A stretch of DNA of 64,000 bases from JACVRW01 sp963734365 (GTDB lineage: Bacteria; Actinomycetota; Thermoleophilia; Solirubrobacterales; Thermoleophilaceae), in NCBI GenBank assembly GCA_963734365.1, contig CAVTGV010000006.1, positions 186,001 to 250,000 on the forward strand, written 5' to 3'. Made by a program: the position numbers and the translations under genes. The notes below the pieces were generated by a model, which was not told the DNA's origin, searched no databases, and saw nothing but the letters and a program-made list of their open reading frames with translations. Shown in pieces: positions 16,894 to 25,052 of the stretch; within the stretch, counting starts at the first letter, position 1, and each line of letters starts with the position of its first letter.

Positions 16894-16899
16894 CTGCCC

Positions 16900-17517
16900 A
16901 TGAGGACGACGGAGGCCGCAGTCGATCCCGGCGCACGAATCATGCGCGCCGATGCTCGCCGCAACCGTGACCGGATCCTGGCCGGCGCACGGGAGGCTTT
17001 TGCTGAGTACGGCAGCGAGACTCAGATGGACGATATCGCCCGCCGCGCCGGCGTGGGAGTGGGCACTCTCTACCGCCATTTTCCGACGAAGGACGCGCTC
17101 ACCAGCGAGCTCGTGAAGGTCAAGCTCACCACCTTCGCCGCCCGCGCGCGGGCGAAGTTCGAGGAGGACGAGCGGCCGTTCGAATCGTTCGCGGACCTGC
17201 TGCGCGAGCACACCGAAGTGATGGAGGCCGACGCCTCTCAGCAGCGCATGATCTTCGCCATGACGAAGGATGCGCTGGAGCGGGTGGCGCCCGCCGCCGG
17301 CGAGCTGGCGGAGGCCACGCAGCGCCTGATCGACCGGGCGCAGGCGGCCGGCGAGCTTCGCTCCGAGGTCGTGGTCGACGATGTCCGCACGCTCATGTGC
17401 GGGCTGGGCAGCGCAATGGCAGCGGACGCCATCGGCGTCATGCCCTACGACTGGCGGCGCACCCTCGAGTTCACGCTAGACGGCATGAGGACGGTCTCGG
17501 GCAGACCCGGCGCCTAG
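16900..17517 (+). CDS. TetR-family transcriptional repressor
   Basis: 205 residues. The N-terminal helix-turn-helix spans about residues 20-70: RDRILAGAREAFAEYG, then TQMDDIARRAGVGVGTLYRHFPTKDAL, the classic TetR recognition helix and following YxHF motif. The C-terminal domain is all-helical and would bind the inducer. Gene order, divergence from the MFS exporter and two palindromes between them indicate that it represses the exporter and itself. The ligand is probably a substrate of the pump. Confidence 0.9.
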   Translation: MRTTEAAVDPGARIMRADARRNRDRILAGAREAFAEYGSETQMDDIARRAGVGVGTLYRHFPTKDALTSELVKVKLTTFAARARAKFEEDERPFESFADLLREHTEVMEADASQQRMIFAMTKDALERVAPAAGELAEATQRLIDRAQAAGELRSEVVVDDVRTLMCGLGSAMAADAIGVMPYDWRRTLEFTLDGMRTVSGRPGA

Positions 17518-17534
17518 CTATCGTGCGCTGCCCC

Positions 17535-19061
17535 ATGCGGCGCTCGCTTCCCCTCCTTGCCCTGCCCGCATGCTTGCTCGCCATCGTCCTCCCGGGGTGC
17601 GGCGGTGACGACGACAGCTCGGGCCCACTGGATGCCGGCCTCGCCTACCTTCCCGCCGACTCCCCGTTCGCGGTGGCGATCGACACCGATCTGGACGGAG
17701 ATCAGTACAAGGCGCTCGACTCGATTCTCGGCAAGTTCCCGTTCGGCGACAAGACGGTCAAGGAGCTGATCGCCGACCAGTTGGCCGATGCCGACAGCGG
17801 CGTGAACTTCGAGCAGGACGTGGAGCCTGTGCTCGGCAATCCATTCGTGGTGGGCGCGCTCGATGTGGCCTCGTTCGTCGGTGATGAGCGGAACGACGAC
17901 TTCGTCGCCGCCCTCGAAGCCGACGACGAGGACGCGCTCGACAACCTGGTGGACGAGAGCGGCGCGAAGGAGACGGGTGAGACGGCCGGAGCCACCAAGT
18001 ACGAGGACGGCGGCACGATCTTCGCGGTGGACGGCGCCATGGTCGTCCTGGCCGGCTCCGAGAAGGCGCTCGACCAGGCGCTCGAGCGCGCGGACGGCGA
18101 CGGCGGCCTGAGCCAGGACGACTACGAGCAGGCTCTCGAGGGGTTGCCCGGCAACTCGCTGGCCAGCGTGTACGCGGACCTGGAGGAGCTGATCGGCACG
18201 AGCGCCGACGGCAAGGCGGCCCGCAAGGTCAAGTGGGTCGATGCACTGCGCACGCTGGGGCTCACGGCCACGGCGAGCGACGGCGGCGTGGAGCTGCGGT
18301 TCAACGTGCGCACCGATCCCGAGGGCCTCACGGACGAAGACCTGCCGATGGCGGCGGGCGACGAGTCACCGCCGGTGCTGTCCCGTCCCGGCGAGATCGG
18401 CCTCGGCCTGCGCGACCCGAGCCAGGTGATCGAGTTCGCCGAAGCGGCGTTTCAGTCCGTCGATCCCTCCGGCTTCGGCGACTACGAGCAGGCCAAGCAG
18501 ACGCTCGACAGCCGCCTGGGAATCAGCATCGACGACGATCTGATCGCGCAGCTCGGCGGCGACATGTCGGCCTCGCTCTCGCTCGACGGCGAATTCGGAG
18601 TGCGGGCAGAGCCGAAGAACGCAGCGGAGTTCGAGAAGACGCTGGCCAAGATCGCGGCCGTGCTTCCGGCCTTCGCCGGGGGCGCCGGCCTGGGTGACCT
18701 GCAGGTCGAGAAGCCGAGCGGCGGCAATCCCTTCTACACGCTGGGCGGACCCGACGGCGACGTGGCGGCCTTCGGCGTGACCGATGGGGTGTTCGTGGTG
18801 GCCAGCAACGCTGAGCGTGCCGGCGAGATCGCGCTGCAGGATCCCGAGTCGGTCGACGGGACGGAGGGTGCCCTGGCGCTGCGTTCCGACGCGCGGGCGC
18901 TGGCCAACGCTGTCATCAGACAGCTCGGCCCGCAGCTGGGGCTCAGCGGCGTGGAGGGCTTTGGCGCCCAGCTGTTCACGGGCCCGCTCGAGGACCTGAC
19001 GGGATCGATGTCGGCCGAGACCGACGGCCTGCGCGGCCGGATGAAGCTCGCCGTCGACTAG
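17535..19061 (+). CDS. DUF3352-domain lipoprotein
   Basis: 508 residues with a lipoprotein signal peptide: MRRSLPLLALPACLLAIVLPGC, lipobox LPGC with Cys about residue 22, then an acidic linker GGDDDSSG. The mature part begins LDAGLAYLPADSPFAVAIDTDL, the start of the DUF3352 fold, and has repeated segments such as YEQALEGLPGNSLASVYADL and PVLSRPGEIGLGLRDPSQVI. The protein is strongly acidic. The role of DUF3352 is unknown; it should sit on the outer face of the membrane. Its TAG stop shares CTAG with the convergent M23 gene, so the two transcripts run into each other. Confidence 0.8.
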   Translation: MRRSLPLLALPACLLAIVLPGCGGDDDSSGPLDAGLAYLPADSPFAVAIDTDLDGDQYKALDSILGKFPFGDKTVKELIADQLADADSGVNFEQDVEPVLGNPFVVGALDVASFVGDERNDDFVAALEADDEDALDNLVDESGAKETGETAGATKYEDGGTIFAVDGAMVVLAGSEKALDQALERADGDGGLSQDDYEQALEGLPGNSLASVYADLEELIGTSADGKAARKVKWVDALRTLGLTATASDGGVELRFNVRTDPEGLTDEDLPMAAGDESPPVLSRPGEIGLGLRDPSQVIEFAEAAFQSVDPSGFGDYEQAKQTLDSRLGISIDDDLIAQLGGDMSASLSLDGEFGVRAEPKNAAEFEKTLAKIAAVLPAFAGGAGLGDLQVEKPSGGNPFYTLGGPDGDVAAFGVTDGVFVVASNAERAGEIALQDPESVDGTEGALALRSDARALANAVIRQLGPQLGLSGVEGFGAQLFTGPLEDLTGSMSAETDGLRGRMKLAVD

Positions 19062-19825
19062 GAGACGGGCGCGGCGACGGACCACTGCTGCAGCAACGGC
19101 AGCGGGTCGATCGGGTCGCCGCCGGCGTACCAGCCGCCCACCCAGATCTCGAAGTGCAGGTGCGCGCCCGACGAGCTCCCGGTGGTCCCGACCTGGGCCA
19201 TCGCCTGGCCCGCCGTGACCCGCTGGCCGGGCTCGACGGTGATCGAGCCGCGGCGCAGGTGCATGAACACGTAGTCGCGATCCTCGTCGTCCCCGTCGAG
19301 CACCACGTACCAGCCCGCGCCGTCGCGCTGGTAGCGCACGAACTCGACGCTGCCTGCGTGCGGCGCCACGACGGCCGTCCCCTCGGCCGCGGCGATGTCC
19401 TGACCCTGATGGCGGTGGCCGCTGCGGCGGGCGCCGAAGCGCGAGCCCGCGCCGCCGAGGTCGTAGGGACCCGCGACGGGGAAGATGTGGCCGGCCTCGC
19501 CGGTCGGCGCCGGCACGGCCGGCTTCCTATGGGCGCGCCGCTTGCGTGCCGGGCGCCTGCGCGCTGGGCGTCTGCGGGCGGAGCGCTTGCGTGCGGGGCG
19601 CTTGCGTGCGGGGCGCTTGGCCTTCGTGCGCTTCTTCTTGGCCCGGGTGCGGGATTGCTCACCCGCCACGACCCCGCCACCCGAACCCGCGGTCGTGCCG
19701 GTCGTGCCGGCCGCGGGCGCCTGCGCACCCCCGTTGTCGGCCTGCGCGAAGGGCGGGACCACCGCGGCGGCGAGCACCGCGATGCCGAGCAGGAGAAGAG
19801 TTCGCCGAAGCCGCACCGCACGCAT
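19058..19825 (-). CDS. secreted M23-family peptidase with Arg-rich linker
   Basis: 255 residues. The signal peptide is residues 1-29 (RTLLLLGIAVLAAAVVPPFAQA). Residues about 58-98 are an arginine/lysine-proline-alanine repeat (RPARKRPARKRSARRRPARR), expected to bind anionic wall polymers or teichoic-like glycans. The catalytic domain has GHRHQGQDI (HxxxD zinc ligands), HLRRGSITVEPGQRVTAGQ and SGAHLHFEIWVGG (HxH), so all metal ligands are present. The family cleaves peptidoglycan cross-bridges; some members only bind or activate amidases. The stop overlaps that of the DUF3352 gene. Confidence 0.9.
   Translation of the reverse strand: MRAVRLRRTLLLLGIAVLAAAVVPPFAQADNGGAQAPAAGTTGTTAGSGGGVVAGEQSRTRAKKKRTKAKRPARKRPARKRSARRRPARRRPARKRRAHRKPAVPAPTGEAGHIFPVAGPYDLGGAGSRFGARRSGHRHQGQDIAAAEGTAVVAPHAGSVEFVRYQRDGAGWYVVLDGDDEDRDYVFMHLRRGSITVEPGQRVTAGQAMAQVGTTGSSSGAHLHFEIWVGGWYAGGDPIDPLPLLQQWSVAAPVS
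19541..19615. repeat. five 15-base units encoding the Arg-rich pentapeptide repeat
   Basis: Units start at 19541, 19556, 19571, 19586 and 19601 and follow the pattern CTTGCGTGCGGGGCG; the last two are identical. On the minus strand they encode R-P-A-R-K-type pentapeptides of the M23 protein. Recent slippage is likely. Confidence 0.85.
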
Positions 19826-19909
19826 CGCATCGGGATGTTTCCGGCGACCTTTAGATCCGGGAAGGATCTCCTGCTCCGTGCAAGCGATCCTGCAGCGCCG
19901 GAGCTGCTC

Positions 19910-22180
19910 TCAGGAGGCGGACATGCGTGAGAGGAGCTCGATCGCGCCGCGCTTGTTGAGCGGCTCGTTGAGGTTCCCGCACTTGGGCGACTGCACACAC
20001 GACGGGCAGCCCGCCCGGCAGCGGCATTCGGAGATCAGCCGCAGCGCGTCGCCCACCAGGCCCTCGAAGCGCTCGTAGCCGACACGCGTGATTCCCACCC
20101 CGCCGGGATGGCCGTCGTAGATGAAGATCGTGGGCCGGCCCGTCTGGTGGTGATAGGCCGTGGAGAGGCCCCCGATGTCCCAGCGGTCGCACATGGCGAT
20201 CAGCGGCAGAACGGCGATCTGCCCGTGCTCGGCCGCGTGGAGCGAGCCCTGGAGCACGTCGAGCGGGAAGTCGTCGGCCAGGAACGCCTCGGGCAGCTCG
20301 TACCAGAGCGCCTGAGTGACGAACTCCTGCTCGGGCATGTCGAGCGCGAGCAGGTCGAGCACGGAGTGGTCGGAGACCCGCTTCTTCTGGTAGGCCACCA
20401 CCTGCTCGGTGACCGAGACGATCCCGAAGGACAGCGCCACCCCGCCGGTCTCGCGCCGCTCGCGCACCTGCTCGATGAAGGTCTCCGACTCCTTCTTGGG
20501 CTGCGTGTACCAGTCGCCCTCGAAGCGCCGCACCAGCGCGCGCCGCTGGGGCAGATCGAAGTCCTCGACCTCGTACGCGCCTCCCATGTGCAGGTACACC
20601 GCACCCGGGTGGACGGTGGAGAGCGAGCGCGAGGTCTCCACGTTGCCGATCACCTCGCCGGCCTCGCCCTCGACGATCGCCACCGAGTCCGGCGACGCGG
20701 AGCGGAGCGCGATCCCCGCCGCCGGGTAGCCGTCGCCGCGCGGCAGATAGCGCCCGCCCCGCTCGCGCAGGCGGCCCTGCTTCACGAGGCGCTGCGCGAA
20801 CTCCTCCCAGCGCGGGCCGAACACGTCGGCGTCCTCCGGGGTGAGCGGCAGCTCGTAGGCGGCCGCGGCCAGGTGGGCCAGGAAGATCTCCTCCGACTCG
20901 TGGTCGAGGATCGCCTGCTCCACGGGCCGCTCCAGGAACTCGTCGGGGTGCCGGCAGAAGAACTGGTCGAGAGCGTCCTCGCCCGCGATGTACATCGCCA
21001 GCCCGGCGCGGCGGCGGCCCGCCCGCCCCCACATCTGCTTGAGACTGGCCACCGTGCCGGGGAAGGTCACGCACAGGGCGGCGTCCAGCTCGCCCACGTC
21101 GATCCCGAGCTCGAGGGCGTTGGTGGCCACCACGGCCAACAGCTCTCCCTCGGAGAGGCGGCGCTCGATCTCGCGCCTCTGCATCGGTGTGTAGCCGGCT
21201 CGGTAGGGAGCGATCCGCTCCGCCAGATCCGCGCGGCCGGCGCTCTCGAGGCGCTCGCGCGCGAAGCGCTGGATCAGCTCCACGCCACGCCGTGACCTGA
21301 GGAAGCAGATCGTGCGGACCTCACGCTCCACGAGCTCGGCCAGCAGGTTCGCCGCCTCCGAGAGCGAGGAGGCACGCCGGCCGAGCTTCTCGTCCACGAG
21401 CGGTGGGTTCCACATGGCGATCTGGCGCTCGGCCCTGGGTGCGCCGTCGCGGTCGACCAGCTGGACGTCGGCGCCCGTGAGGCGCTCGGCGAGCTCGGTG
21501 GGGTTGGCGATCGTCGCGCTGGTGAGCACGAAGCGCGGCTCGGCACCGTAGGCCCGCGCCAGGCGGCGCAGCCGGCGCAGCACGTTGGCCACGTGCGAGC
21601 CGAACACGCCCCGGTACACGTGGGCCTCGTCCACCACCACCCAGGCGAGGTTGGCCAGCACGTCGCCCCAGGAGCGGTGGTTGGGAAGCACGCCCACGTG
21701 CAGCATGTCCGGGTTGGTGAGGATGAGGTTCGACCGCCCACGGATGGCGCGGCGCTCCTCGCGCGGGGTGTCGCCGTCGTAGATCGCGTGGCGCAGGTAG
21801 CGCCCGCCGAGACGGGCGAGGGCTCGGGCCTGGTCCTGGGCCAGCGCCTTCGTGGGGTAGAGATAGAAGGCGCGGGCCGAGAGATCGCGGGCCAGCGTGT
21901 CGAGCACCGGCAGGTTGAAGGCCAGCGACTTGCCGCTCGCCGTGCCCGTCGTGACGATCGTGTGCCCGCGGCGGGCCGCCTCCAGGGCGTCGGCCTGGTG
22001 GGCCCAGAGCCCGTCGATCCCCGCCTCCGCGAGCCCTTCCGCCAGGGCGGGGTGCAGGTCGTCAGGAAGCGGCTCCACGAGGGCCGCCTGCTCGCGCTCT
22101 CGGGACGTCGCGACCAGCTCCTCGTCGCGGCCCTTCTCCAGGACCCCATCCCAGGGGTACGAGATCTCAGTGCGGGCCAC
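19910..22180 (-). CDS. DEAD/DEAH helicase with DUF1998 zinc-binding C-terminus (MrfA-like)
   Basis: About 756 residues. Helicase motifs in order: TGTASGKSLAFNLP (Walker A, motif I), YLYPTKALAQDQ (Ia), LTNPDMLHVG, VVDEAHVYRG (DEAH-like motif II), LTSATIANP (motif III), then RSRRGVEL, VVATNALELGIDVGELD and QMWGRAGRR (motifs IV-VI). The C-terminus has ECRCRAGCPSCVQSPKCGNLN, the cysteine cluster of DUF1998 helicases. MrfA relatives are 3'-5' DNA helicases in mitomycin-damage repair. GTG 22180 is chosen because the longer start at 22213 would overlap the divergent HAD gene. Confidence 0.9.
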   Translation of the reverse strand: MARTEISYPWDGVLEKGRDEELVATSREREQAALVEPLPDDLHPALAEGLAEAGIDGLWAHQADALEAARRGHTIVTTGTASGKSLAFNLPVLDTLARDLSARAFYLYPTKALAQDQARALARLGGRYLRHAIYDGDTPREERRAIRGRSNLILTNPDMLHVGVLPNHRSWGDVLANLAWVVVDEAHVYRGVFGSHVANVLRRLRRLARAYGAEPRFVLTSATIANPTELAERLTGADVQLVDRDGAPRAERQIAMWNPPLVDEKLGRRASSLSEAANLLAELVEREVRTICFLRSRRGVELIQRFARERLESAGRADLAERIAPYRAGYTPMQRREIERRLSEGELLAVVATNALELGIDVGELDAALCVTFPGTVASLKQMWGRAGRRRAGLAMYIAGEDALDQFFCRHPDEFLERPVEQAILDHESEEIFLAHLAAAAYELPLTPEDADVFGPRWEEFAQRLVKQGRLRERGGRYLPRGDGYPAAGIALRSASPDSVAIVEGEAGEVIGNVETSRSLSTVHPGAVYLHMGGAYEVEDFDLPQRRALVRRFEGDWYTQPKKESETFIEQVRERRETGGVALSFGIVSVTEQVVAYQKKRVSDHSVLDLLALDMPEQEFVTQALWYELPEAFLADDFPLDVLQGSLHAAEHGQIAVLPLIAMCDRWDIGGLSTAYHHQTGRPTIFIYDGHPGGVGITRVGYERFEGLVGDALRLISECRCRAGCPSCVQSPKCGNLNEPLNKRGAIELLSRMSAS

Positions 22181-22205
22181 GCCCTGCCATGGTACGCGCC
22201 CCGCC

Positions 22206-22982
22206 ATGCCCATCCGCTGCGTCTACACCGATCTCGACGGGACCCTGCTCGGCCGGGGCGCGTCGCTGTTTCGCACCGCCGAGGGCGACTTCACCCTCCT
22301 CGCCGCCCGCGCCCTCGAGGCCCTGCACCGAGCCGGGGCGGAGGTGGTGATCAAGTCCGGCCGCCGCCGTGCGCAGGTGATGGAGGACGCCAGGCTGCTC
22401 GGCCAGAGCTCCTACATCTTCGAGGTCGGCGCGGGGCTGGTGATCGACGGCGAGGTCACGTTCTTGTGCGGGGACTGGCAGCCGCGCGAGGGCGAGACGA
22501 TTCACGAGCAGATCGCGGCCACGGGCGCCCCGGACCTCCTCCTGCGCCACTACGAGGGACGGCTCGAGTCGCACACGCCCTGGGCGGCGGACCGCGAGGT
22601 GTCGCACCTCTTCCGGGGTCTGGTGGACGTGGCCGAGGCCAACGAGCTGCTGGCCTCCAGCGGGCACGACCGGCTCAGGCTCGTGGACAACGGCGAGATC
22701 GGGCCGCAGCGCCACGGCTATCACCTGATCCCGGCGGGCTGCTCCAAGGCTGTGGCGGTGACCGCGCACATGCGCGCCCGCGGATACGCGCCCGGCGACT
22801 GCATCGCGGTCGGCGACTCACGCGAGGATCTGGACGTCGCCGCGGTGGTGGGACGCTTCTTCCTCGTGGCCAACGCTGCGGCGCTCGACACGACCGCCTT
22901 CCCCAACGTCGAGCGCACCGAGGCGCCCATGAGCGAGGGCTTCTACGAGGCCGTCGTTCGCGCGCTCGCGGAATCGCGCTGA
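22206..22982 (+). CDS. HAD-IIB hydrolase, mannosyl-3-phosphoglycerate phosphatase-like
   Basis: 258 residues. Motif I is YTDLDGTLLGRG at the N-terminus, with Asp10 as nucleophile in DLDGT; motif II/III appears as KSGRRRAQV and motif IV as IAVGDSREDLDVAAVV. The large C2 cap between the first and last motifs (FEVGAGLVIDGEVTFLCGDW onward) is of the sugar-phosphatase IIB type, with HGYHLIPAGCSKAVAV matching the region that leads into motif III. The substrate is probably a sugar phosphate or glucosyl/mannosyl-3-phosphoglycerate. It diverges from the helicase 26 bases away. Confidence 0.8.
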   Translation: MPIRCVYTDLDGTLLGRGASLFRTAEGDFTLLAARALEALHRAGAEVVIKSGRRRAQVMEDARLLGQSSYIFEVGAGLVIDGEVTFLCGDWQPREGETIHEQIAATGAPDLLLRHYEGRLESHTPWAADREVSHLFRGLVDVAEANELLASSGHDRLRLVDNGEIGPQRHGYHLIPAGCSKAVAVTAHMRARGYAPGDCIAVGDSREDLDVAAVVGRFFLVANAAALDTTAFPNVERTEAPMSEGFYEAVVRALAESR

Positions 22983-22986
22983 GCGC

Positions 22987-23015
22987 TGGCGTCATCTCGT
23001 AACCGAAGTTACAAT
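22987..23015 (+). promoter_or_regulatory. candidate promoter with GTAAC-N4-GTTAC palindrome
   Basis: TACAAT at 23010-23015 is a good -10 box, 17 bases after TGGCGT (22987-22992), a weak -35. GTAAC (22999-23003) and GTTAC (23008-23012) form an inverted repeat within the spacer and -10, a typical TetR/MarR repressor position. Transcription would start near 23021, just upstream of a structured stretch. Confidence 0.4.
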
Positions 23016-23020
23016 CGTTG

Positions 23021-23140
23021 GAGAACTGGGGCCCGCCCGTCGCAGCAACGCGGTTGCGCGGTTCCCCAGCACCGCGGCGGCCCCCGGCCGTCGCACGGGT
23101 GAGGCAGCACGGGCGCCCCTTCGCGGGGCGCCCGTCGCTA
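23021..23140 (+). ncRNA. candidate structured small RNA or leader between HAD and catalase genes
   Basis: The 199-base gap holds nested complementary segments: CTGGGG pairs with CCCCAG about 30 bases later, enclosing GCAAC-GCG-GTTGC; then a GC-rich stretch, and finally GGGCGCCCC-TTCGC-GGGGCGCCC, a 9-base-pair hairpin. A promoter-like element lies just upstream (22987-23015). A transcript of about 110-120 bases ending at the hairpin would be an independent RNA; alternatively it is an attenuating leader of the catalase gene 49 bases downstream. It does not match the conserved cores of tmRNA, RNase P, SRP, cobalamin, TPP, FMN or c-di-AMP RNAs that I know. Confidence 0.35.
23111..23133 (+). terminator. 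9-base-pair GC hairpin, terminator-like
   Basis: GGGCGCCCC (23111-23119) is exactly complementary to GGGGCGCCC (23125-23133) with a TTCGC loop. There is no U tract, which is common for high-GC actinobacterial terminators. It is 48 bases before the catalase start. Confidence 0.5.
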
Positions 23141-23169
23141 TCGAGGCCGCGCGCCTCGCCCCGGCGCTT

Positions 23170-23175
23170 TAGGGT
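23170..23175 (+). promoter_or_regulatory. -10-like TAGGGT, leaderless start of catalase gene
   Basis: TAGGGT ends 6 bases before ATG 23182, the same spacing as TAGGAT ahead of 7127 and 16900. No ribosome site precedes the ATG. Confidence 0.35.
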
Positions 23176-23181
23176 CGGCCC

Positions 23182-24090
23182 ATGGACGAGTCCCTGGCCG
23201 AGCAGGCAGTAGACGCCATCAACGATCTGACCGGCGCCCACGGCGGTGCCCGGGCGGCGCACGCCAAGGGCACGGTTCTCGCGGGGACCTTCACGCCGAA
23301 CTCCTGCGGCCTCACCCGCGCCGCCCACATGCAGGCGGATGCGGTGCGGGTCACGGCGCGCTTCTCGAACGGCGGCGGCGATCCGGGCATCCCCGACTAC
23401 GCCCGTGAGGGACGCGGCCTGGCGGTCAAGTTCTATCTCCCGGATGGCAGCCGGACCGACGTGGTGGCGCTCAGCCTGCCCTGCTTCATCGTGCGGACAC
23501 CCGAGGACTTCGTGGAGTTCACACGCGCCCGCAGGCCGGACCCCGAGACGGGACAGCCTGACATGGAGAAGGTCGGCGCTTTCCTCGGCGAGCACCCCGA
23601 GGCGCTGCCGGCGATCCAGGCCACCCTGGGCACCGATCCGCCCGAGAGCTACGCGACCGTGGCCTACAACTCGATCCACGCCTACCGCTGGCTCGACGCC
23701 GGCGGCCGCGAGCGCTGGGTGCGCTACCGCTTCGAGCCGGAGGCCGGCGAGGTCACGCTGGACGAGCAGGAGGCCCGGCGGCGCGGCGCCCACTACCTGC
23801 AGGAGGAGATCGCCGCCCGCGACAGCGCCGCCTTTCGGATGCTCGTGGTGATCGCCGCCGACGACGATCCGGTCGACGATTCCACCCAGGCCTGGCCGCC
23901 CGAGCGCGAGCAGGTTGAGGTGGGCCGGCTGGTGCTCGCCGGGCCGGATCCCGAACGCGAGCGCGACGGCGACATCCTCGTGTTCGATCCCACCCGGGTG
24001 ACCGACGGGATCGAGCTGAGCGGCGACCCGATCCTGCGCTTCCGCCCGCAGGCCTACTCGGTATCGGTGGCTCGCCGCAGCGCGGGCTAG
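23182..24090 (+). CDS. catalase-fold heme peroxidase (mini-catalase, srpA-like)
   Basis: 302 residues, much shorter than a full catalase (about 480), matching the catalase-related peroxidase family. RAAHAKGTVLAGTFTP carries the distal catalytic His (about residue 27); VRVTARFSNGGGDPGIPD and REGRGLAVKFYLPDG form the conserved core; LRFRPQAYSVSVARR at the end carries the Tyr (about 292) that would ligate heme iron. It should decompose peroxides, probably organic ones, in the cytoplasm. There is no signal peptide. The start is ATG 23182 in a leaderless-looking context. The stop overlaps the convergent glycerate kinase stop (CTAG). Confidence 0.88.
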   Translation: MDESLAEQAVDAINDLTGAHGGARAAHAKGTVLAGTFTPNSCGLTRAAHMQADAVRVTARFSNGGGDPGIPDYAREGRGLAVKFYLPDGSRTDVVALSLPCFIVRTPEDFVEFTRARRPDPETGQPDMEKVGAFLGEHPEALPAIQATLGTDPPESYATVAYNSIHAYRWLDAGGRERWVRYRFEPEAGEVTLDEQEARRRGAHYLQEEIAARDSAAFRMLVVIAADDDPVDDSTQAWPPEREQVEVGRLVLAGPDPERERDGDILVFDPTRVTDGIELSGDPILRFRPQAYSVSVARRSAG

Positions 24091-25052
24091 TCGACCAGTC
24101 GTCGCCCCGCGGCGCGCATCTCGCCGGGGTCGGTGGCCTCCTCGACCGAATCGAGGTCGATGATGCGCTGTGCGAACGGGTCCAGCTCGTTGCGGCCCAC
24201 CACCGCGTGGCAGGCCACGCCGGCCTGGCGACAGCGCGTGGCCACCTCGCCGACGATCTTGCCCTGCAGCGTCTGGTCGTCGAGCCGGCCCTCGCCGGTC
24301 ACGACGAAGGCCGAGGCCCGCATGATGTCGTCGAAGCCGATCTCGTCGAGGACGTAGGCGGCGCCGGGCGCCAGGCGCGCGCCGAAGCGCGCCCACAGCC
24401 CTCCGGACAACCCTCCGGCCGCTCCGGTCATCTCCACGCCGCGCGGGTCGCGTGGGAGCGTCTCGGCCAGCGCCGCGAGCCGTTCCTCGAGCTCCGGCAC
24501 CAGCTCCGGGCCCGCGCCCTTCTGCGGGCCGAACACGCTCGGCGCCTTCTCGAACGGGGTCCGTACGTCGCAGAGCACGTCCAGCTCCACGGCGAGGTCC
24601 GCCTCCTCGAGTGCCTCGAGCGCGCCCGCGCCGCCGTCGGTGGTGGCCGAGCCACCCACGCTCACGATCACGTGGCCCGCACCCGCCGCCGCCGCGGCCG
24701 CGATCAGCTCACCGGTGCCGCGCGTGCTGGCGGCCCAGGCGTCGCGCTCCACCTCGGCCACGAGGCCCAGCCCGCTCGCCTGGGCGGTCTCGACCACCGC
24801 CGAGCCGTCGGGCAGGAGGGCAAACGAGGCCTCGACGCTGCGTCCTAGCGGATCGGAGGCTGTGGTGGTCACGATCTCGCCACCCAGCGCGTTCACGAGC
24901 ACCTCCATGGTGCCCTCGCCGCCGTCGGCCACCGGGAGCTCCACGGTCTCGCGCCCGGCGTCGCGCAGGCCCTCGGCGATCGCAGCGGCCACCTCGGCGG
25001 CCGAGTAGGTGCCCTTGAAGGAGTCCGGCGCCACCAGCACGGGCTGGGTCAC
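24087..25052 (-). CDS. glycerate kinase
   Basis: 321 residues of the GarK/GlxK family. The N-terminus APDSFKGTYSAAEVAAAI is diagnostic; PVADGGEGTMEVLV, VSVGGSATTDGGAGALEALE and FVVTGEGRLDDQTLQGKIVG are the other conserved blocks, in the usual order. It phosphorylates glycerate to 2- or 3-phosphoglycerate with ATP, feeding glycolysis. It is somewhat shorter than the typical 370-380 residues. GTG 25052 overlaps the stop of the upstream macrodomain gene (GTGA), so the pair is cotranscribed. Confidence 0.92.
   Translation of the reverse strand: MTQPVLVAPDSFKGTYSAAEVAAAIAEGLRDAGRETVELPVADGGEGTMEVLVNALGGEIVTTTASDPLGRSVEASFALLPDGSAVVETAQASGLGLVAEVERDAWAASTRGTGELIAAAAAAGAGHVIVSVGGSATTDGGAGALEALEEADLAVELDVLCDVRTPFEKAPSVFGPQKGAGPELVPELEERLAALAETLPRDPRGVEMTGAAGGLSGGLWARFGARLAPGAAYVLDEIGFDDIMRASAFVVTGEGRLDDQTLQGKIVGEVATRCRQAGVACHAVVGRNELDPFAQRIIDLDSVEEATDPGEMRAAGRRLVD

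Noticed and set aside
20108..21295. Plus-strand frame opposite the helicase
   Set aside because: The helicase has motifs I to VI in order; the opposite frame is a shadow.
22181..22213. Helicase start at 22213
   Set aside because: It would overlap the divergent HAD start; GTG 22180 keeps all motifs.
23018..23212. 64-codon frame between HAD and catalase genes
   Set aside because: It overlaps the hairpins and the catalase start, and its Arg/Pro-rich sequence looks like translated RNA structure.
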